This document shows, piece after piece, positions 7,220 to 12,026 of a stretch of 12,026 nucleotides of DNA; the first letter of the stretch is position 1, and each line of letters begins with the position of its first letter. Where the stretch lies: positions 1 to 12,026 of the forward strand of contig JAODGV010000017.1 in NCBI GenBank assembly GCA_025464425.1, written 5' to 3'. The position numbers were made by a program, and so were the translations under genes. Below the pieces are notes generated by a model, which had not been told where the DNA came from, made no database searches, and saw nothing but the letters and a program-made list of their open reading frames with translations. The stretch is from Methanosarcinales archaeon (lineage in GTDB: Archaea > Halobacteriota > Syntropharchaeia > Alkanophagales > Methanospirareceae).

Positions 7220-7252
7220 AAACACGTGATTCACGAATGTTTTTTATATAAA
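7220..7252. promoter_or_regulatory. Promoter of the ppsA operon with inverted repeat next to the TATA box
   Basis: TTTATATAAA (7243-7252) is a TATA box and itself a perfect palindrome. It lies 28 bp ahead of the ppsA ATG, so the ppsA message would have a leader of only a few bases. Immediately upstream, CGTGATTCACG (7225-7235) is a perfect inverted repeat with five-base arms. It is flanked by AAACA (7220-7224) and TGTTT (7238-7242), which extend the arms to ten bases with a 2-nt asymmetry. This is a good position for an activator or repressor site. Promoter assignment is firm, operator function inferred. Confidence 0.6.
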
Positions 7253-7280
7253 TAACGGCATTCTTTATGAAGGGTAACCG

Positions 7281-9710
7281 ATGAGATTGATAAGGTGGTT
7301 TGAAGAGATAGGACGTGATGATGTAGCGCTGGTTGGTGGTAAAAATGCATCACTCGGCGAGATGATAAGGAACCTAAAAGAGGAGGGTGTGAATGTTCCT
7401 TCTGGTTTCGCCATCACTGCGGAGGCATATAAATATGTGATACGTAGAGCGGGCATAGCCGATGAGATACGGGAGATACTGAGTGATCTGGATACGCACG
7501 ATATAGGGAACCTATCGGAACGAGGTACCAAGATAAGGAATTTGATAAAGAATGCGGGCTGTCCACCCGATCTGGCGGAGGAGATAAGAAGAGCATACCG
7601 GGAGATGGAGATGCGATACGGGAAGAACGTGGATGTAGCAGTGAGGAGCAGTGCGACCGCGGAGGACCTGCCGAGTGCGAGTTTCGCGGGGCAGCAGGAG
7701 ACGTACCTGAATGTACGTGGAGAGGACGAACTGATAGAGAAGGTGATGGATTGCTTCGCTTCTCTATTCACCGATAGAGCTATATCATACCGTGTGGATA
7801 AAGGATTTGACCATTTAAGTGTTTATCTCTCTGTCGGTGTGCAGAAGATGGTGCGTTCTGACCTGGCATGTGCCGGTGTCATGTTCTCAATAGATACCGA
7901 GACCGGGTTCAGAAATGCGGTATACATAACCGGAGCATATGGACTGGGCGAGTATGTGGTCCAGGGTGCGGTCAATCCCGACCAGTTTTACGTATTCAAG
8001 CCGACATTGAGGAAAGGGTACCGACCGATAGTGGAGAAGAAACTGGGTGCGAAGCGTAAGAAACTGGTCTACCGTAAGCGAGGTGGTGGTACGAGACCGG
8101 AGCGAGTGAGCAAAGCCGAGCGAAACAAGTTCGTGTTGAGTGACGATGAGGTACTCACACTTGCGAAATGGGCATGTATCATAGAGGAGCATTATGGTAC
8201 GCCCATGGATATAGAATGGGCGAAGGACGGGCAGACAAACGAGCTGTTCGTGGTGCAGGCGAGACCGGAGACCGTACATTCACAGCGTACATTCGCAGAA
8301 CTGGAGACCTACGTACTTGAAGAGGACAGGTCTCAGTTAAGAGATAAGTTGCTGGTGGAGGGCGAAGCCGTGGGTACAAAGATAGGGCATGGCGAGGTGA
8401 AGGTGATTGCGAATCCAGCCGAGATACGAGAGTTCAAGCCCGGGCAGGTACTGGTCACAGAGATGACGGACCCGGACTGGGAGCCGATAATGAAGATGGC
8501 GGGTGCAATAGTAACAGATAGAGGAGGCAGGACGTGCCATGCCGCTATCGTATCACGAGAGCTCGGAATACCGTGTGTGATAGGCACAGTAAATGGTACG
8601 AGGATTTTGAAGGGTGTGAAGGCGGTCACGGTTGACTGCTCTGAGGGCGTTGGGCGAGTATATGAAGGAATACTGAAATATCGTCGTGATAAAGTATCGC
8701 TTGATAACATGCCAAGGACGCGAACGAAGATAATGATGAATGTTGGCGTTCCTGATAACGCATTTGTCCATGGACAAATCCCGAACGATGGCGTTGGGCT
8801 GGCTCGTGAGGAGTTCATCATCAACTCGTACATAGGTATCCACCCGATGGCGCTTATAGAGTATGAGGAATTGAAAGAAAAGGCGAAGCTGGACAGGAAG
8901 ATCGCACGTGTTATAGAGGCGATAGACAGGCGAAGTATTACATATGAGGATAAGAGGCAGTTCTTTATTGACAATCTCGCAATGGGTATAGCCAAAATCG
9001 CTGCGGGATTCTATCCAAACGAGGTGATTGTGCGATTATCAGACTTCAAGACGAACGAATATGCGAATCTGATCGGTGGTTATTTATACGAGCCTGAGGA
9101 GAGCAATCCGATGCTGGGCTGGCGTGGTGCATCACGCTACTATGATGAGCGATACAAACCAGCCTTCGGGCTCGAGTGCCAGGCGATAAAGAAAGTGAGG
9201 GACGAGATGGGACTGACGAACGTGAAAGTGATGGTTCCTTTCTGCCGTACACCGGAAGAGGGTAGGAGAGTGATAGAAACAATGCGCGAATTCGGACTCA
9301 AGCAGGGTGAGAACGAACTGGAGGTGTATGTGATGTGTGAGATACCATCGAATGTCATCCTCGCGGACGAATTTGCCAGGATATTTGATGGCTTCAGTAT
9401 AGGTTCTAATGACCTCACACAGCTGACGCTCGGGCTGGATCGAGATTCTGACCTCGTCGCACATATATTCGATGAGCGAAACGAAGCGGTGAAGCGACTG
9501 GTGAAGTATGTTATTGAGATAGCGCACAGGCATGAGCCACGGCGGAAGATAGGCATATGCGGGCAGGCGCCGAGCGATTTCCCGGAATTTGCCGATTTCC
9601 TCGTTGAGTGCGGGATTGATTCGATGTCGCTGAATCCAGATGTGGTCTTATCCACACGACTGCATGTAGCGCAGACTGAAGCGCGTTTATCAAAAGAGGG
9701 GCAAAACTGA
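7281..9710 (+). CDS. ppsA: Phosphoenolpyruvate synthase (pyruvate, water dikinase)
   Basis: An 809-residue cytoplasmic enzyme that makes PEP from pyruvate with ATP, giving AMP and phosphate, the entry to gluconeogenesis for cells that build pyruvate from acetyl-CoA. The ATP-grasp domain occupies about 1-340 (VGGKNASLGEM at 18-28, VRSSATAEDLPSASFAGQQ at 121-139). The swivelling phosphohistidine domain carries GGRTCHAAIVSRELGIP with H420 as the phosphorylated residue. The C-terminal PEP/pyruvate TIM barrel includes GVGLAREEF (504-512), SIGSNDLTQ (707-715) and GICGQAPSD (758-766) with C760 as the likely proton donor. Length and order match PpsA rather than pyruvate phosphate dikinase. There is no strong ribosome-binding site; the TATA box at 7243-7252 implies a very short leader. 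rpoE1 begins 11 bp after its stop, so co-transcription is likely. Confidence 0.95.
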   Translation: MRLIRWFEEIGRDDVALVGGKNASLGEMIRNLKEEGVNVPSGFAITAEAYKYVIRRAGIADEIREILSDLDTHDIGNLSERGTKIRNLIKNAGCPPDLAEEIRRAYREMEMRYGKNVDVAVRSSATAEDLPSASFAGQQETYLNVRGEDELIEKVMDCFASLFTDRAISYRVDKGFDHLSVYLSVGVQKMVRSDLACAGVMFSIDTETGFRNAVYITGAYGLGEYVVQGAVNPDQFYVFKPTLRKGYRPIVEKKLGAKRKKLVYRKRGGGTRPERVSKAERNKFVLSDDEVLTLAKWACIIEEHYGTPMDIEWAKDGQTNELFVVQARPETVHSQRTFAELETYVLEEDRSQLRDKLLVEGEAVGTKIGHGEVKVIANPAEIREFKPGQVLVTEMTDPDWEPIMKMAGAIVTDRGGRTCHAAIVSRELGIPCVIGTVNGTRILKGVKAVTVDCSEGVGRVYEGILKYRRDKVSLDNMPRTRTKIMMNVGVPDNAFVHGQIPNDGVGLAREEFIINSYIGIHPMALIEYEELKEKAKLDRKIARVIEAIDRRSITYEDKRQFFIDNLAMGIAKIAAGFYPNEVIVRLSDFKTNEYANLIGGYLYEPEESNPMLGWRGASRYYDERYKPAFGLECQAIKKVRDEMGLTNVKVMVPFCRTPEEGRRVIETMREFGLKQGENELEVYVMCEIPSNVILADEFARIFDGFSIGSNDLTQLTLGLDRDSDLVAHIFDERNEAVKRLVKYVIEIAHRHEPRRKIGICGQAPSDFPEFADFLVECGIDSMSLNPDVVLSTRLHVAQTEARLSKEGQN

Positions 9711-9721
9711 GACTGATTGAT

Positions 9722-10288
9722 ATGTACGTAAAAATAAGAGCGGTTGACGTTGTAAGGGTGCCACCTGAGCGCCTGGGCGAGGATTTAGCGAGCACGGTGA
9801 AGGAGCTACTGAAGGATAAGCTTGAAGGGCGAATGGACAAGCGAATAGGGATGTTCGTTGCGGTACTGGACGTTGTGGAGATGAAAGAGGGGCGGATAGT
9901 GATAGGCGATGGCGGTGTGTATTATGAGACGGTCTTCGATGCACTCGTATTCAGACCGGAGATGCAGGAGATAGTGGAGGGCGAGGTGGTGGAGATAGTG
10001 AATTTCGGTGCTTTCGTTGAGATAGGACCGCTTGATGGATTGCTGCATATCAGCCAGATAACGGACGAGTTCATATCGTTTGATGAGAAGGGTGTGAAAC
10101 TCGTCACCGGTGAGACGAACAGGATTCTGGGCGAGAGAGACCGTGTACGTGCACGTATAGTCGCGATTTCACTGAACGAGCGTGATCCCGGTAACAGTAA
10201 GATAGGGCTCACGATGCGCCAGCCGGGACTGGGTAAGATAGAATGGATAGAAGAGGAGCGTAAGAAGGAGCTGGAGCGTGCGGAATAA
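9722..10288 (+). CDS. rpoE1: DNA-directed RNA polymerase subunit E' (Rpo7/RpoE1)
   Basis: Protein of 188 residues, the archaeal counterpart of eukaryotic Rpb7. With Rpo4 (RpoF) it forms the stalk of RNA polymerase, which helps promoter opening and binds the emerging RNA. The N-terminal domain (about 1-78) starts MYVKIRAVDVVRVPPERLG, a family hallmark. An S1 RNA-binding domain follows at about 80-165, with EGEVVEIVNFGAFVEIGPLDGLLHISQI as its core (too long to be chance) and ERDRVRARIVAIS further on. The tail is charged and helical. The ATG is 11 bp after ppsA, and its TAA is directly followed by the ATG of rpoE2, so the two are translationally linked. Length is normal for the family. Confidence 0.95.
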   Translation: MYVKIRAVDVVRVPPERLGEDLASTVKELLKDKLEGRMDKRIGMFVAVLDVVEMKEGRIVIGDGGVYYETVFDALVFRPEMQEIVEGEVVEIVNFGAFVEIGPLDGLLHISQITDEFISFDEKGVKLVTGETNRILGERDRVRARIVAISLNERDPGNSKIGLTMRQPGLGKIEWIEEERKKELERAE

Positions 10289-10474
10289 ATGGAGCGTGCT
10301 TGCAGAGATTGCCACAGGATAATAGAAGAAGACAGGATGGTATGTAAATGTGGCTCTAATTCCATAAGTAAGGACTGGAGCGGGTATGTTGTCATTGTGG
10401 ATGCAGAAGGTTCAGAGATAGCGAAGAAGCTGGGGATAAAGAAAGCAGGAAGATATGCATTGAAGGTGAGATGA
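10289..10474 (+). CDS. spt4: Transcription elongation factor Spt4 (RpoE2, RNA polymerase subunit E'')
   Basis: A 61-residue zinc-ribbon protein that pairs with Spt5/NusG to clamp RNA polymerase onto DNA and raise processivity. The first cysteine pair is C5-x2-C8. The second is C19-K-C21 before GS, one residue shorter than the usual CPxC. The remainder, with WSGYVVIVDAEGSEIAKKLG and KAGRYALKVR, matches archaeal Spt4 closely. The ATG abuts the rpoE1 stop codon (TAAATG), with AAGGAGCTGGAG about 13-24 bases upstream in the rpoE1 coding end. It is the last gene of the ppsA-rpoE1-rpoE2 set. cdhC ends 13 bp beyond on the opposite strand, leaving almost no room for a separate terminator. Confidence 0.92.
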   Translation: MERACRDCHRIIEEDRMVCKCGSNSISKDWSGYVVIVDAEGSEIAKKLGIKKAGRYALKVR

Positions 10475-10487
10475 TCTCCCGAATTCA

Positions 10488-11939
10488 CTACTTCTTGCTC
10501 AGTATCACCTTCCCTATGCTTATCTTCGCATCCTTCAATACAATCTTTATGGGTGGATCGCCCGCACTTGCTGTTAGCGCCTGAATTAAATCCTGTGATA
10601 TCTCTCCGGTTATGGTGGGAGGAGCAGCAGGTGGAGCTTCTACGGTAACAGCCGGAGCTTCTTCTACTTCTTTCTTCTCACCCCAGCCATCGGTTATCTT
10701 TACACCATCAACTTCCCTGATGACGCCTTTCACAACCGGATGGTCAACCCTGAGCAGGAATTCACGCAGACTCTCTATATCTGTGGCTTCCTTCTCCGTC
10801 GCTATCCGGTCTTTCATCTCTTCGGGTATGGCATCCTTAACACGCTCTTTGAGGTCTGATGCCATCCATACCACACGCCGCCATCCACCGTCATACTGTA
10901 TGAACTTGGAGCTATAAAAGTACTGGATACCGATCCCGAGGAAACCTTTTACCTGCTTGCCACCGCCAACAGAGCCCGCGATGGTCGAGAAAGGCAGTCC
11001 AATGGGTGTCTCTGATACCCTGGAGCCGCGATGTATCCAGCCAATACCATCAACTTCGGGTATAAGAAACCCTGCGACCTCAAAGCAGCCACAGCTCGTA
11101 TGCGGCTTCTCAAGGAACGAATGCAACTTTATAGAGTCATATTCACCGCCCGATAGTTTCACTGCTGCCTCGTTCACGCCCGTATATTCGCCGCCTATCG
11201 GGTCTATACACTCACCCTTGGGAATGGGTGCATTCGGACCCTCAGGATCTACCCTCGCAGCAGCTCTCGAATCGAACCAGCTCATTGCACCACAGAGCGC
11301 TACCCTGTCCGGCGTGACCACACAGACGTTAGTCGGTGCAAATGACTGACAGAGCGTGCATTGATAGAATTCGTCCACATCCTCGTCATGTAATCCACGT
11401 GTCTTCAGGTCTCGCGCTTCGTATATCTTCATCGCCTCCTCCAGTTGCTTCTCCACCTCCGCCTCGTCTGTTATGTATATCGCTTCCATCTTCTCTATGA
11501 ATGGCAATTCAGACTTGAACAGCATTATAGTCGCTTTTGCGATCTGTTTAAGCGATTTCAGCCCCTTTTTTATCGCGTCTTTGCTTATCCTGACCCATAT
11601 CTCAGCACGCTGGTTGAGATGCATATAGCCCTGTATGTAGGACTGATACTCGTGGTTCCTTCGTTCGATAACGGCTTCCAGGTCCTTCTCTATCTTCTCG
11701 CCATAGACCTTATATATCATTCCGAACGCATAGGTACCCCCTTCTTCCAGCTCTTCTAAATCCGGTCCTATAAGTGTCACTTCATTATCACGCACCTTCT
11801 CCGGATCGGGTTCAAAGAGAACGAGTTCGAATCCTGGTCTGGTCAGCCCACCGAATTCCACGTACATGCCCGATTTCCTTACCCGCTCACCCTCATACAT
11901 CGGGTTGATGTCAAACGGGAAACCCTCTGCTTCACCCAT
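10488..11939 (-). CDS. cdhC: Acetyl-CoA decarbonylase/synthase complex subunit beta (CdhC)
   Basis: Protein of 483 residues that joins CO, a methyl group and CoA into acetyl-CoA, or splits it, in the archaeal CODH/ACS complex. The A-cluster ligands are all present: C194, C197, C206 and C216 for the iron-sulphur cube and the C283-G-C285 motif for the distal nickel. Spacings (3, 9, 10 and 67) equal those of the well-studied Moorella thermoacetica acetyl-CoA synthase. The bacterial N-terminal domain is absent, as usual in archaea. A Pro/Ala/Glu-rich linker (about 426-445) leads to a C-terminal tail ending KIVLKDAKISIGKVILSKK, a normal feature of archaeal CdhC. No ribosome-binding site precedes the ATG; a TATA box is at 11976-11987. 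No other cdh gene lies downstream, unlike the cdhABCDE order of many methanogens. Confidence 0.96.
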   Translation of the reverse strand: MGEAEGFPFDINPMYEGERVRKSGMYVEFGGLTRPGFELVLFEPDPEKVRDNEVTLIGPDLEELEEGGTYAFGMIYKVYGEKIEKDLEAVIERRNHEYQSYIQGYMHLNQRAEIWVRISKDAIKKGLKSLKQIAKATIMLFKSELPFIEKMEAIYITDEAEVEKQLEEAMKIYEARDLKTRGLHDEDVDEFYQCTLCQSFAPTNVCVVTPDRVALCGAMSWFDSRAAARVDPEGPNAPIPKGECIDPIGGEYTGVNEAAVKLSGGEYDSIKLHSFLEKPHTSCGCFEVAGFLIPEVDGIGWIHRGSRVSETPIGLPFSTIAGSVGGGKQVKGFLGIGIQYFYSSKFIQYDGGWRRVVWMASDLKERVKDAIPEEMKDRIATEKEATDIESLREFLLRVDHPVVKGVIREVDGVKITDGWGEKKEVEEAPAVTVEAPPAAPPTITGEISQDLIQALTASAGDPPIKIVLKDAKISIGKVILSKK

Positions 11940-11975
11940 TTTTCGGTATACTTTATGAAGGGCATATTAAAAAGA

Positions 11976-11987
11976 CTTTATAAAAAG
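11976..11987 (-). promoter_or_regulatory. TATA box of cdhC
   Basis: On the minus strand this reads CTTTTTATAAAG, about 37 bp ahead of the cdhC ATG. It predicts a start near 11955 and a leader of about 15 nt that contains no Shine-Dalgarno sequence. The short AT-rich region with a GC-rich block just upstream (about 11990-12005) is the normal form for an archaeal promoter. It indicates that cdhC is transcribed from its own promoter rather than only by read-through. Confidence 0.55.
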
Positions 11988-12026
11988 TTCCGGAGCGGGC
12001 GCGAAAAATCTGCGATTGTCAATATT

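Noticed and set aside
8333..8995. A 220-codon antisense frame inside ppsA (others at 7265-7771 and 9140-9655)
   Set aside because: Serine/isoleucine-rich shadows of a highly conserved coding strand in biased codon use. No motif, promoter or ribosome-binding site.

Overview
The window is archaeal, most likely from a euryarchaeote with C1 metabolism: a methanogen, or a methane- or alkane-oxidising relative such as the ANME-1/Methanophagales group. This rests on archaeal-type RNA polymerase and elongation genes (rpoE1/Rpo7 and rpoE2/Spt4), an archaeal methanopterin-pathway pyrophosphokinase (mptE), the acetyl-CoA synthase subunit cdhC, and TTTATATA-type TATA boxes just ahead of start codons. Use of ATA, AGG and AGA codons fits, but the exact lineage is inference. 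No tRNA, rRNA, CRISPR array or intact mobile element was seen.

Left part (1-6520) is a carbohydrate block. After about 360 bp with no convincing gene but several palindromes, a glycogen-debranching-type glucosidase (360-2369, minus) faces away from a small two-helix membrane protein (2488-2679, plus). A GT4 glycosyltransferase (2799-3824, plus) and a GH38 alpha-mannosidase (3917-6520, plus) follow, each with its own TATA box. Together they suggest turnover of an intracellular alpha-glucan and building or trimming of mannose-containing glycans.

Middle part (6498-7280): mptE (minus) converges on the mannosidase, their ends overlapping by 23 bp, and diverges from ppsA across a 111-bp region holding a symmetrical TATA box and an adjoining inverted repeat.

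Right part (7281-12026): ppsA, rpoE1 and rpoE2 are closely packed on the plus strand (gaps of 11 and 0 bp) and look like one operon linking gluconeogenic PEP synthesis to the transcription machinery. cdhC (10488-11939, minus) converges on rpoE2 with 13 bp between them and has its own promoter. Metabolically, CdhC makes acetyl-CoA from C1 units, PpsA carries pyruvate to PEP, and gluconeogenesis could feed the glucan handled by the debranching enzyme. MptE serves the C1 carrier used by the same metabolism.

No clearly new biological system was found. The points most worth a second look are the structured left-edge region, the ppsA-rpoE operon, the cdhC gene standing apart from other cdh genes, the small membrane protein, and the palindromes beside TATA boxes in the divergent intergenic regions.
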